Shown here: positions 10,957 through 23,800 of the stretch, one piece after another
Layout: each line of letters starts with the position of its first letter
Position numbering within the stretch: position 1 is the stretch's first letter
Assembly (NCBI GenBank): GCA_021464525.1
Contig: JADRCO010000733.1
Location: forward strand, 1 to 27,332
Origin: Rhizophagus sp. LPA8_4_AMF
Taxonomy: Eukaryota > Glomeromycota > Glomeromycetes > Glomerales > Glomeraceae
DNA length: 27,332 bases
Reading direction: 5' to 3'
Notes under the pieces: model-generated
What the model was told of the DNA's origin: nothing
What the model saw: only the letters and a program-made list of their open reading frames with translations
Databases searched by the model: none
Program-made: the position numbers and the translations under genes

Positions 10957-13550
10957 GTGTGGCTGAGTGATTGATATTCTTTTGTTTTGCAGGATAAATA
11001 AATTAGAGAATTAAAAATCGATTTAAATTATAAAAAAGAAAAAATTATTTTCGATAATACATTATGTGTACAAAAAAATTTACCTATCCAATTAAATCAA
11101 ACGTCATAAGAAATATATAAATATGTTAGAAAACGGTTACAATTTATAAATATAGTACGTACAAAAAAAAAAAATAATAAATAAATAAATATAAATAAAT
11201 TACCTTTTGTAAACAATGAAAGTAAAAATCTGGTAATGAGTAAATAATAACTCCCAAGTGTTATTATAAAACGAATTTTAAAAAAAAAAAATTAAAATTT
11301 TTGTTTAATGGATTGCATTAATTTAAATTTTAACTTTCTTAAATAAACAATAGGATTTTTTAAAAAAATGGGATTAAAAAGGGGTAAAGAATCTACGAAA
11401 ATTATTGGTTTTATAAGTTAAATGAATATGAAAAAAATTTTTTTTTTTATTTTTTATTATTATTTAAAAAAAAAATAAATAAAAATAAAAAATAAAAAAA
11501 AAGAGATTAAAAGATATTAAAATTAATGCCAAGTATTATATAATTTACCTTTTATGGAAATGGCGTGGGAATTAAAAGGATTGATTATGTTACAAAGAAT
11601 ATTCAAAAATTCAAAATAAAATAAAATAAAATAAAAAATCGACGTAGAAATCGCAAAAACAACACGTCTAGACAATAAAAAAATGGGACAAGAGTATCTT
11701 TTATATTTGATGTAGTATCACGTAACACCCTTTTAACTCTTACTTGAACAATTTCAGTTATACGACAATAAAAAAATTGCAGATTAATCGTCGCTATAAT
11801 CATGAGAGGATCGACTGTGTAAACTTGGTCGAACTAAATATAGACATTTTGCACCTCATTTCATTCCGCATATTTCCCATTTTAAATAAATTTTAAATAA
11901 CAATTCTTTATACGAATAACACGTGATCAACGTATGATTTTCTTCAATAAAAATTGTGGTCAATATCAACACATGATATTAATTTAATTTTCTGTAACCC
12001 AGGGTGTAGAAATGAAATGAATATCCGAGTAATATTATTTTTAATGATTTGCATTGTCAAAGTATTTATTTGATTCATAATAAAATTATAATTGGTGGTT
12101 GTAATCTTAATATTTGAAAATCACAAGCAAGTAATGGATTTTTTAAATATTTTTTAAATATAAACGAGTATCTCAATAAACCGAAAAAAACTTTTCTTCC
12201 GTTATATTTTACAAATTTAAAGCAGGAGAACGTTAGAATGGCACATATTGAATTTTAAAGTGAAAATCCTTTACGGAATTTAGAAGTTGTAAAAGTTGTA
12301 AATAAATTATAGTAATCATATATAAAATATTTATTCCTACCGTAATTTGTTTATAGGTATTTATGAATAAAATATAATAAAACGTTAAGTCCGATTTGTT
12401 TATAAACGATATTACTTTCTCCACGGGCTATTTTTTAAATTTTAAGAAATACGACTATATGAGGATACTCGTACCTTAACAACATTTTTTATATATTTCT
12501 TTGTATAAATTATAGGATTCCAAAATCCAAAGTTTTGGATACACTGTGCCCTCATAAGTTTACTCGAACTGTAATCATTATTTCCAATTATGATAATCAG
12601 TAAGTAGTTACTGCAAAATCAGGATCCCGTGATTGCCGGGATGTACTTGTTACAAAAATTTCGTTCGTTTTCAAAATGGCCAATTGAATTGCGTTACATC
12701 TTATGGCAAAAATTTAACATATATGAGAGAACTCAAAATTAGTACCACTTCGTAAATTGTAATTTATGAAATATGGACTTTTCTTTAGTCTTGATAATTC
12801 TCTTTGTAGAATTTGGATATTGGATCATTTTAATCAAGTATAATTATGAGAACACTATCAAATAAATTTGTCTAATACTACTTGCGCTGATTACAATAAT
12901 TAATAAACGAATTTAAATGCTTTCATTTTTAATTTTAATTTTAATTTATAAGTAGCCACGACTTAATATGTAAAGTGTGAAATCGAAAATTATTTTAAAT
13001 ATATATATATATCAAGTTGGCAGAAAATTTTTCTGCGTTTGTAAATGTCTCTTTTTATGCAATAGATCTCAGTTAAATCGTTCAATTATTATAGAAATAT
13101 AAACTTGAATAAATTCTACGTATTTATGTAATAAAGTAAATAAACTCGCACACAAGATATAATTATTTGAATCATTAAACGTTAAAATTTATTATGAATT
13201 AACAAACGACATTTTAAGAGAATATTTAACTTTCAGGATGGATTACTTTTTATGATTATAGTTATTTGTAATTTCTTTGTCGTTCCTATAAATTACTTTT
13301 CAAAATATAACTATTATTTTGTTTCAAGGTATAGTCTGCCCTTGATATAACGAGTTTGCTGTCTAATACCTTCGTAATACGAAAATTTGTAACGAAATAA
13401 TCTATATATCATAGCGAATAATAGGTATATCACTATAAGAATTTTTAAATATTCTAAAAGATAATTAAAATTGATACATAAATAAATTACGCGACTATAA
13501 AATTTTAACATGAAATTTTATTATATCACTATATAAATATATTTTTTGTT

Positions 13551-13676
13551 TTAAAGATGGAATAGAAATTTTTTACAAACAAATTTCTTTCTTTTGTGCT
13601 GCTGTAAGAAGTTTATGTTTCTAGAGATTTCATTAAGTTGTTTATTACTAGGTTTTACAGGTTGGGCTTTCGGCAT
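13551..13676 (-). CDS. Small open frame, possible gene fragment (41 aa)
   Basis: A start codon at 13676-13674 opens a frame to a stop at 13553-13551. The predicted peptide begins MPKAQPVKPSNKQLNEISRN and ends in a basic, Lys-rich segment (HKRKKFVCKKF). Its composition (Pro, Gln, Asn, Lys, Arg) differs from the Phe/Ile-rich noise of neighbouring frames. It reads like the N terminus of a longer fungal or transposon protein that has been truncated. I do not recognise the family, and no downstream exon is evident. Confidence 0.2.
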   Translation of the reverse strand: MPKAQPVKPSNKQLNEISRNINFLQQHKRKKFVCKKFLFHL

Positions 13677-14329
13677 TTTTCAAAAAAAGCCAGAGTAATA
13701 AACGGTGTAAAAAAATATGAAGGTACCCATTATTTTATGATGTGTGATCACGACATTGAGAAATGTTTTGTGATAAGTAGTACTTTATAATAAGATTCAT
13801 TTCGCAATAATTCTTCGGTATATTCATAAAATTTTAAAAAAAATCGTTATAAAAAATAATTCTTTGGTATATTTATACATATTGATAAGGTATATTTATA
13901 AAAAATCAGAGAAAATCAAAGTTGGAGAAAGATAAAAGACCATACGAAAAACAAGTTTCTTTTTGGAGATCAATATATAATAATTCAAATCAAAACTGAC
14001 GAAGAATATTGATTAACGATAAATAGTTAAATCATAGTTTAGATTAACGTAATTTATAATGTTATAGGACTGGCTTTTTTAGAAAATATAGAAAAGCACA
14101 AATAAACGATGAAAATGTAAAAAGAACAAAAATATCATATAGGTTAAAAATGTAGACTTATTGAAAGAATATGTTAGTATAGAATTAAACTGTAGCCTGT
14201 AGGTATAATTATTTGCGTTATTTTCAGATTTTTACAGTTAGGTCATTTTTCACATTATATCCGAAATACTGTATAAGTATGGTGATGGCAAATAACACAT
14301 CACTTTGATATATAGGACGGGTATATAGT

Positions 14330-14400
14330 TAGGTTTGTCCAATTATATTTGGTCCAAGTATTTCTGTAACAGTTCGTCCGTGTAGTAAATGTAATATTTT
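14330..14400 (-). mobile_element. Possible decayed Tc1/mariner terminal sequence
   Basis: On the - strand this reads CAGAAATACTTGGACC, then ATAATTGGACAAACC. This resembles the AAATACTTGGAC-type ends common in Tc1-like elements. No partner inverted repeat or transposase frame is visible, so this is a weak resemblance only. Confidence 0.2.
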
Positions 14401-14413
14401 ATATTTATACATA

Positions 14414-14467
14414 ATAACGAAATTTTTTTTTTTTTAAAAAAAAATTTTTTATAAAAAAATTCGTTAT
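14414..14467. repeat. Poly-T/poly-A hairpin with ATAACGA arms
   Basis: Inverted arms ATAACGA (14414-14420) and TCGTTAT (14461-14467) flank T-runs and A-runs that can pair, giving a 54-nt near-palindrome. It could be a cruciform or transposon relic. Confidence 0.5.
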
Positions 14468-17448
14468 ATAAAGAATTATTTTATATATACATGTTCACAC
14501 ACTTTAACTTTGTCGAAATTTAATCAGTAAATTCGTTTTTTTCCATATATCAAACTCCGTACCACGCTCAAAAATTCGCTATATTGTGTTATTCGTTATA
14601 TTAAAATTCTTAATAAAAGAATAACCAAAATTAAAATAAATATTGCTTATTATAGTTCTAAATAAGTTTTTGCAAATTCTTCAAAAAGAATTACAAATTA
14701 TCTAACACTACTTAACTTTTTCTTTTTTATCGTAATTCTCCGGGCTTTTGTCTACGGATGCTGGTCGTCAAATTATTTTATGATTCCGCCGCCATTTATC
14801 CTATTCTAGATAATAAAAATCGTAAAGAACAACGCGTATACAATTAAATAAATCGGTATAATATCCTGATACGTCATTTGTAAACGTAGAGAAAATAATC
14901 AACGAAAAATCAGATTTTCCAAATCCAATGAATTTTTGTTCAATGATAAAGGAACTAATAAATAAAATTAGTAGGGTTTCATTTTTGTTAATTTCCTAGT
15001 TTTATTTATTTATTTTCTTTGTCAAGAAAAAGAGAAAAAGAATATTTCGTTGTATTTTTCATGTATCTCGTGACAATAACATAATCTGCCGCTAGTTTAA
15101 CTAAGATAATAGTTTTATTAAATACTGTATGTATAAAGTTTATTTGTTTTACATAGTAAAATATCATAGACGAATTTGAACGCAATAAAGTCGATACTCA
15201 AATAAAAACTTTACACTCAACCTAATAAAAATTATATATTATACAATTTATTAGCTTTTATAATATATTTATTTTGAAATAATCATCTATAATTCACATA
15301 CTTATTAATCATTCTGGTAGCCGAACATTTAGAATAAGGATGTTCGTTGATTCCGTCATTAAGAGATATTAACGAAAAAAATGTGGTCATGTATTTTTCT
15401 GGAACATTTTTCAATGAAAATATTTAATTTACATTCAACTTATCAGTAGATTTATAAATGAAAGTAATAAAATTATAATATCCAATTATATCCATTACGA
15501 ATATATTTTAATTCATGCTCCAGTAGTAATAAACTTGACGAACTTGGTAGAACTCATTCTTAAAAAAATTTAAATTGGAATGAAAATTATAATGAAAAAT
15601 TAAAAAATTGCCATGAAAAATAGAGATAATATTTAATGAAAATTAATGGAATGTTTGATTTTCAATAAAGTTTAATGAAATTTATAATAAAAATATTGAA
15701 TAATTAATTGTATCCATTATAATTTATGTTACATGACCCATGTGCCATGTTTGCACAACGTAATTTCTTCTTTTATTATCCACCATAAAGATTTAAGTAA
15801 AGGGCAATAATAAAGCCCACAAGAAAATACAAAGAAAACCTACAAGAGGGGATTCAATAATTATGTTAAACTATTTTCATCAGCTGCAGGTAAGTTTTTA
15901 TTACTTACTAACAGTTCCTAAACTGATTTTGAATACTGATAAGTTAGTAAACTGTACTTGCATATTCCGCGTCTATTATAAATTTTAAAGAATTTATCAG
16001 TAACGATATTGTCGACAAAATGTTTGTAATTTTTTTTAATAGCTCCTTTGACATGTAAATCTGAAAAAATTTATTGTGATCACAATATACTTTATACTTT
16101 TTCGTTGAGCATATTATGCTATGAAGTTAAAATCAATTGAAAAAATGTATAACAGATATTACAGTAAAAGTAAAAAGGGATGTTCTAGTTTTTAAATTTA
16201 AAATAACTGTTATTTCGTCATCATCACGTAAATTATTTTTCATTTTTATGGTAAATATAGAGTAATATATCAAATTCAATAAATTATTTTTATATTGAAT
16301 AATATTTGTGCTTTTTGTGCTTTTGTTGTCATAGAGGTATCATACATTATAAATTATTTAAAAGTCATAAATTCTTGTAATTTATCAGTTTAATCATAAA
16401 AATAATAAATATAGGAAGAAAAAAATTTATAAAATTAATTTTTTATTCTTTCATAACAGTTTAAGCTCATCGCTTCTTTTTTTTATTATAATGACCTAAA
16501 TTGTTATTAATTACTTACAAATTAACACTCATCTGCACTGTTCTAACTCCACTAACTCCCAACGACTCTGGCAAAGTCCAGGAATTTATTTCGTAGAAAA
16601 AAATTATTCATCGCATCTGGGCTATTACCGCTCCCTAATATATCACATTACATAGTAACATCATAGGAACATAATTTTTTGATTTTTTTGGCGCGATCGA
16701 AGCGCGATCACTGATTTGTTGGTTTATTTTTACGTCTACAGAAAGCACTTCGCTATCTCATTTATTTTTTTTTGCTCTTTATTTATAAAAAAAATTCTCA
16801 CTTTTTTTTGAAATAAACTTTAAATCACCTATTCTTCTTTTTTAGGTGTATTTAAACACTTTAATTTAGTATTTTTTTAATGAACACAGTAAATTTTTTT
16901 TTTACTATAATTTACTTTCACTTCATTTTTCTACTTATTTTTTCTAGCCTATTATTTTAAAAGTGCTTCTTTTCTTTAAAAGTAAACATAAAATGAATTT
17001 TTTTTTAGGAACATTGGCCACATTGTTTAGGATTTTTTTTTTGTTTAAACATTTCTTTACTTTATGAATATTTCAAAAGTTTGTTTTAGGATTCGACACT
17101 TCAACTTTTTATAGTATTAGTTGCTTTTGATTTTTGGTTCATTATTAAATAATAATTTTTTTTTCAAAAATTTATTATTATTTATTATTTTAAGAAAATT
17201 TGATTTAGAACGTTTATTAGTTGGTTTTGTAATGGCGTAATGGTAAAACTCTGTTTTTTTTATTTAAATGTATTGAAATATTTATTAATAAATTTAATAA
17301 ATTGCAATTTATATAAGAAAGAAATAAAAAAAATAATTATAATAAACCTTTAAAGTCCTTTTTTATTTGCAAATTTTAAATTTTATTAATTGCTTAGTTT
17401 AAGATGAATTTTTTTTATAATATTTTCTAAACGTTACAAAACTAATGA

Positions 17449-17896
17449 CAAGTTGAGCCACACTTTGAACCAATCATATTTAAGAAAAAGGGTACGGTGA
17501 ATAATTTTTATCGCATGGGTGTGGTACATAAATTTATTCTATTTCGTTATTTCTATAATTATATAAGTTCAGTTTCTTTTTATTTATTCAAATAATTAAC
17601 ATAAGCCACGACAATCATTGCAACCATTTTAAAAGCTTTGTTCTTTAGGTTTCACTTTATTCAAGAAACCATTATAATAACGTGACAACTGACAATTTCA
17701 TTTCATGATGTGTGATGTGTTTCACATGAGTGTAGATCCATGTTTGAAGCAAAAACATTTTGTGCAATACTGTATGAGTTGCACTACATTATAAGTTTGT
17801 GGATCGTTTCAGATACAAAACTCCGATCAGCCTTTTTTTTCTCATTAATAATATTTTTTTAGCCCTTCTTTCAGAACTTTATTTTAAAAAAATTTC
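17449..17896 (+). promoter_or_regulatory. Conserved upstream region of kinase B
   Basis: Aligned by eye to 20874-21317 and 25831-26232. Shared words include TTGAACCAATCATATTTAAG (with a CCAAT box), GCATGGGTGTGGTACATAAA, a TATATAAG box at 17560-17567 (20997-21004 in unit 2; lost in unit 3) and a pyrimidine-rich TTTTTTAGCCCTTCTTTCAG just before the start codon. The TATA-like word lies about 330 bp from the ATG, so either a long 5' UTR or no functional role is possible. Confidence 0.45.
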
Positions 17897-20414
17897 ATGT
17901 CTTTCATTCGAAGAGAATTTACTCAAGCAGCAATTAATCGATCAATTGCATTAATAGACTATCATGTTCACGATGATATGCACAAACGGCATGAATTTAT
18001 GAAACAAACAGTTCTTGCCGATAATTCTCTTACAGAAGATGAAAAAACTTATGCAATAAGACGGTTAACTAGAGATTATGATCGAAATAAAATACTTGAA
18101 AATTCAGGAACAAGAAGAATTTGTGAAAATTGTAATCAAAAATGTTTAGCTACATTATATTGTGAATTTTGTGTTCGAAATTATTTAAAAGCAAAATTTT
18201 CAAATTGGACATCTGGAAATGATGATATTGATAATTTAATCCAAAAATGTCAAATGGAAACAACTAGACCAAATGTGGTAGTTGAATGGATTCCATATAA
18301 TAATTTACAAAATGTCAGTTATCTAACAAAAGGTGGATTTTCTGAAATTTATACAGCAGTTTGGATTGATGGAAAATATGATGAATGGGATGATAAAAAA
18401 CAATTAAAAAGATTTGGAGGTCAAAATGTAATACTTAAAAGTCTAGAAAATGTTGAAAGTGCAAATCAAAGCTGGTTTGAAGAGGTTTGTAATTTAAATG
18501 AATCTAGAAGACGCTAATTATTAGTTTATTTATTAAATCTTTACATTTTTAATAGGCTAAATCACATTTAGCTATAAGTAATAAATGGCCAGATATTGTT
18601 CAATGTTATGGTTTAACACAAAACATATCAAATGGAAATTATATGCTTGTAATAGTTTTAATGAATATAAATTTAAGAGAATATTTACAACAAAATCATA
18701 ATCAAATTACATGGAAGGAAAAAATCAATATTACTTTTGAAATAATTAGAGCACTTTATTTTATTCACAAAGAAAATGCAATTCATAGAGATTTACATTC
18801 TGGAAATATATTGTATTCGAAACTTAATAGCAGATGGTATATTAGTGATCTTGGATTTTGTGGACCTGCTGATAAATCATCAAAATGTATATATGGAAAT
18901 CTTCCTTACATAGCACCAGAAGTTATTAATGGAAAAGAATATACTTTTAAATCTGATATTTATAGTATTGCAATGCTTATGTGGGAAATTTCATCTGAAC
19001 AACCACCATTTATTAATCATGAACATGATTACAATCTTGCAATGAATATTATTAATGGTATTAGACCAAAAATTGTATTAGGAACTCCTGTAGAATATAA
19101 AAATTTAATGAAACAATGTTGGGATGCTGATCCATCAAAAAGACCTGATACTTATACACTTTGGAAAAAAATACGTGAAATGAATTTATATTATCAAAGT
19201 ATGACAGATGAATCATTTCAATCTGAAATAAATAAGAATTTAGAACTAGATAAAACAAATAGTAGTACAAATAGCAGATTATTCACAAGTAAAATTCATC
19301 AATTTGAAAATCTACCTGAACCAAGAAATGCAACTGAAGGTACTATATTTAATATATATATTGCTTTTATTATTTAAAATATAAAATAACAATATAAAAA
19401 ATTTTATTGTTTATATTTATAGATGAGCTAGAAGGTAATGTAGATTTTTATTTAAAATCTTTTTATTTTACAGATTATTTATATTCTTAATTATTCATTT
19501 TCGACTTTTTTTAACTAAAATATTTCATTTTTTCTAAATATAGCATTTCATAGTAAATCATATGATTTTAGTATTCCTACTAATAGTAAGTATTTTTATT
19601 TATTTATTATACTGTATAGTTATATATTCAATTATTAATTTGGAATTTTCTTTAGTTAATGATTTTAATAAATCAAAAAATCAGAATAATAGTAGAACAT
19701 CAAAAATCAATAGCTTTTTTAAAGGTTAGTAAAATATTTCAATGATTTATTTTTTTTTTTTTTTATAAAAAATAATTGAATAAATCATATTTTAAATTTT
19801 AGCCAATAGTAAAAAATTATCCAAAATATTTAAAAAGTTACAAGTAAAAAATGGTAAGTAAATAAGTTAATATTATTTACTAGTGCAAAAGTTCATTAAA
19901 CATAATTTATTTTAATTTAATATACAACAAACAAAAAGAATTCATTATATCAATTTTTATTTAATAATAACGTGACTTTTAAAATTAATATGACGAAAAA
20001 CAACAAATGAAAAGAAAAAATATTGATAGTGATGGCGAGCAAAAAAATAAAAAAAATGAATTGCTAGTTTTGTCAATGTATTAATTTAATATGGCTTTTA
20101 TTCAAAAATTTAGATGATGAAAAAGAAGTAATTCAACAAAGAATGAAAAGACAAAATATTGATGATATTAATGGTAGGAGAAAATTTTACTACAACAATT
20201 TCAATGTTTATATTTATTTAATCTTATTTATTTATTTCTTACAGATGATGATGAAATGTATAATAATCCAAACCTTCATTCAGAAGAACAAGATGAGCTG
20301 GAAATTCCCGATGGTAAGTTTTAATTGCTTAAAATAAATTTATTATTGTTTTTTTTATTATTTTTATATAAATTAGTATTTATTGTTATTTATTATTCTT
20401 TAGACGGATTTTAA
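17897..20414 (+). CDS. TKL-type protein kinase, copy B (complete, 9 exons)
   Basis: Proposed exons: 17897-18484, 18556-19339, 19423-19434 (12 nt), 19544-19585, 19656-19724, 19803-19853, 20114-20173, 20245-20313, 20404-20414. They give 561 residues. Domains in order: variable N-terminal segment (6-64); Cys motif C76-x2-C79-x9-C89-x2-C92; kinase from about 140. Kinase landmarks are the glycine loop KGGFSEIY (145-152), lysine VILK181, HRDLHSGN (273-280), DLG (294-296), APE (316-318) and CWDADPSKRPD at the C-lobe end. The acidic/basic low-complexity tail is spread over seven tiny exons and ends EIPDDGF. The 71-nt first intron restores SWFEE-AKSHLAISNK, joining the N- and C-lobes. Without tail splicing the frame would end in a run of intron-coded hydrophobic residues. 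Catalytic residues are intact, so it is probably active. Known family role: intracellular signalling kinase; target unknown. Confidence 0.88.
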
Positions 20415-20873
20415 ATTTTTTTTTTAGCAAATAAGTTAACGATATAATTATTATATTTTGAAAGATTTTATCATTTATTTATGCTTTATTTTGAATTATT
20501 TAAACACTGAGACTAGAGTAGTAAAAAAATATTTTACAAGATTCTTAGTTTGTAATTTAAATAATTACTATATAATAAATTTGAATTATTAAATATATAA
20601 ATTATCACTAAAAAGAAAATATTTATGTTGTTACAACTTCTAAGCTAATCAGAATTTATCGTCTTTTTAATAGGATAAGTAAGAGAGATTCTTTACCGAA
20701 ATCAATTCCCTTTATAAATTTCAAATATACAATGAAGGTAGTGAAATAATTTTATCACAGAGTTCAACTAACACAAGATCTATTGATATCTGTTGAAAAT
20801 GAAAATGAAAATAATTAGTTATATACTATGCTATCCATAAACAAATGGGCTATCATCCTTTAAAATTAAGCGC

Positions 20874-23800
20874 CAAGTTGAGCCACACTTTGAACCAATC
20901 ATATTTAAGAAAAATGGTGCGGTGAATAATTTTTACCGCATGGTGCATGGGTGTGGTACATAAATTTATTCTATTTCCCGTTGTTATTTCTATAATTATA
21001 TAAGTCAGTTTCTTTTATTCATTCTAAATAATTAACACAAGCCACTGCAATAATTGCAATCATTTTAAAAGTTTGTTCTTTAGGTTTCACTTTATCCAAG
21101 AAACTATTATAATAACTGACAATTTTATTTCATGATGTGTGTGGTGTATTTCACATTAGTGGTAGATCCATGTTTGGAGCAAATACATTTTGTGCGAAAT
21201 TGGATGCATTATAAGTTTGTGGATCGTTTCGGATACAAAACAAGGATCAGCCTTTTTTTTTTCGTTAGTAATATTTTTTTAACCCTTCTTTCGAAACTTT
21301 ATTTTAAGAAAAATCCCATGTCTTTCATTCGAAGAGAATTTGTTCAAGTAGCAATTAATCGATCAATTGCATTAATAGACTATAATGTTCACAATGATAT
21401 GCACAAACAGCATGAATTTATGAAACAAATAATTCTTGCCGATAATTCTCTTACAGAAGATGAAGAAACTTTTGCAATAAGACGGTTAACTAGAGATTAT
21501 GATCGAAATAAAATACTTGAAAATTCAGGAACAAGAAGAATTTGTGAAAATTGTAATCAAAAATGTTTAGCTACATTATATTGTGAATTTTGTGTTCGAA
21601 ATTATTTAAAAGCAAAATTTTCAAATTGGACATCTGGAAATGATGATATTGATAATTTAATCCAAAAATGTCAAATGGAAACAACTAGACCAAATGTGGT
21701 AGTTGAATGGATTCCATATAATAATTTACAAAATGTCAGTTATCTAACAAAAGGTGGATTTTCTGAAATTTATACAGCAGTTTGGATTGATGGAAAATAT
21801 GATGAATGGGATGATAAAAAACAATTAAAAAGATTTGGAGGTCAAAGTGTAATACTTAAAAGTTTAGAAAATGTTGAAAGTGCAAATCAAAGCTGGTTTG
21901 AAGAGGTTTGTAATTCAAATGAATATAGAAGAAGCTAATTATTAGTTCATTTATTAAAATCTTTACATTTTAATAGGCAAAATCACATTTAACTATAAGT
22001 AATAAACGCTCAGAAATTGTCCAATGTTTTGGTTTAACACAAAACATATCAAATGGAAATTATATGCTTGTAATAGATTTAATGGATGTAAATTTAAGAG
22101 AATATTTACAAAATAATCATTATCAAATTACATGGAAGGAAAAAATCAATCTTACTTTTGAAATAATTAGGGCACTTTATTTTATTCACAAAGAAAATGC
22201 AATTCATAGAGATTTACATTCTGGAAATATATTGTATTCGAAACTTAATAGCAGATGGTATATTAGTGATCTTGGATTTTGTGGACCTGCTGATAAATCA
22301 TCAAAATGTATATATGGAAATCTTCCTTACATAGCACCAGAAGTTATTAATGGAAAAGAATATACTTTTAAATCTGATATTTATAGTATTGCAATGCTTA
22401 TGTGGGAAATTTCATCTGAACAACCACCATTTATTAATCATGAACATGATTACAATCTTGCAATGAATATTATTAATGGTATTAGACCAAAAATTGTATT
22501 AGGAACTCCTGTAGAATATAAAAATTTAATGGAAGAATGTTGGAATGCTGATCCATCAAAAAGACCAGATACTGGTACACTAATGTTAAAAATAAGAGAG
22601 ATGAATTTATATTATCAAAGAATGCCAGATGAATCATTTCAAAAAGAAACATTTAATAATATGAAATTATGTGAAACAAATGACTTAACAAATAATGCAA
22701 ATGACAGATTATTTACAAGTAAAATTCATCAATTTGAAAATCTATCTAAACCAAAAAATGCAACAGAAGGTACTATATTTAATATATATGTATTGCTTTT
22801 ATTATTTAAATTATAAAATGACAATAATAAAAAATTTCATTGTTTATATTTAAATAAATAGATGAGCTAGAAGGTAATGTAGATTTTTATTTAAAATCTT
22901 TTTATTTTACAGATTATTTATATTCTTAATTATTCATTTTTACTTTTTTTAACTAAAATATTTCATTTTATTAAATATAGCATTTCATAGTAAATCATAT
23001 GATTTTAGTATTCCCACTAATAGTAAGTATTTTTATTTATTATACTGTATAGTTATATATTCAATTATTAATTTGGCATTTTCTTTAGTTACTTATTTTA
23101 ACAAATCAAGCTATCAGAGTAATAATAATACATCAAAATTAGTACACAGCATTTTTAAGGGTAACTTATTTTTGATAATTTTTAATGAAAATTAGATTAA
23201 TAAATATTAATATGTATTTTCAAATTTAGCAAATAGTAAAAATTTATCTAGAACATTTGAATTACCAATAAAAGATGGTAAGTAAGCTAATGTTATTACT
23301 AGTGCAAATATTCATCATTCATTAAACATAATTTATTTTAATTTAATATAAACAAGAAACAGTACAACAAACAAAAGGACCATATGTTAGTAAGTAAACC
23401 TGATCATTTTATATTATACAATTATTCTTATTTTTGTTACTAAAAAGTGAATAATAAATTGAAATCTATTTCTACATTCTTAATTTTAGGTGATGGTGAA
23501 AAATTACCCAATGAATTTATAAATTTGCAAATAAATTCAAATAGTAAGTAAATAAATGAATTTATTATATCAATTTCACTTATTAAATAATGTGACTTTT
23601 ATTTAACATTACTACTATGACGAAAAAGAAATAATTCAACAACAAATGAAAAGGAAAAATATTGATAATGATGGTAAGCAAAAAAATAAAAAAAAATGAA
23701 TTACTAGTTTTGTCAATGTATTAATTTAATATGGCTTTTATTCAAAAATTTAGATGATGAAAAAGAAGTAATTCAACAAAGAATGAAAAGACAAAATATT

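Larger units (their letters stand above)
10957..17448. other. Long gene-free AT-rich region
   Basis: About 6.5 kb with no supported gene. It should contain the promoter of the F-box gene (just above 10956). Open frames at 11603-11803, 12233-12424 and 13314-13511 (-) are Phe/Ile/Leu/Tyr-rich and look random. Items of note inside are a small open frame at 13551-13676 (-), a possible decayed Tc1/mariner end at about 14330-14400, a poly-T/poly-A hairpin at 14414-14467, and long T-rich runs at 16780-17230. Confidence 0.5.
17449..20873 (+). repeat. Tandem duplication unit 1 (contains kinase B)
   Basis: The unit starts at CAAGTTGAGCC and runs about 3.4 kb to the start of the same word at 20874, where unit 2 begins directly. 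It contains about 450 bp of upstream sequence, the whole kinase gene and about 460 bp of 3' flank. Unit 3 begins with the same word at 25831. Confidence 0.8.

Noticed and set aside
12625..12645. ATCCCG / CGGGAT stem with a 7-nt loop resembling a T-arm
   Set aside because: The loop lacks TTCRA and there is no cloverleaf around it.
16691..16709. Direct repeat GCGCGATC
   Set aside because: Two copies only, no gene nearby; not enough for a regulatory site.
17222..17255. tRNA A-box-like TGGCGTAATGG
   Set aside because: No B box, no acceptor or anticodon stems around it.
19061..19270. 69-codon open frame on the - strand
   Set aside because: Antisense shadow of kinase B exon 2, Phe/Leu/Tyr-rich.
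20143..20337. 64-codon open frame inside the B tail (and its twin at 23783-24007)
   Set aside because: It overlaps a tail exon in the same frame but runs on through intron sequence (YNNFNVYIYLILFIYF). The splice signals explain the conservation.
21132..21317. Upstream in-frame start of kinase C adding 62 residues
   Set aside because: The added part is the translation of the conserved upstream region. B and D have the homologous DNA but start at MSFIR, and the extra residues have no kinase-family character.
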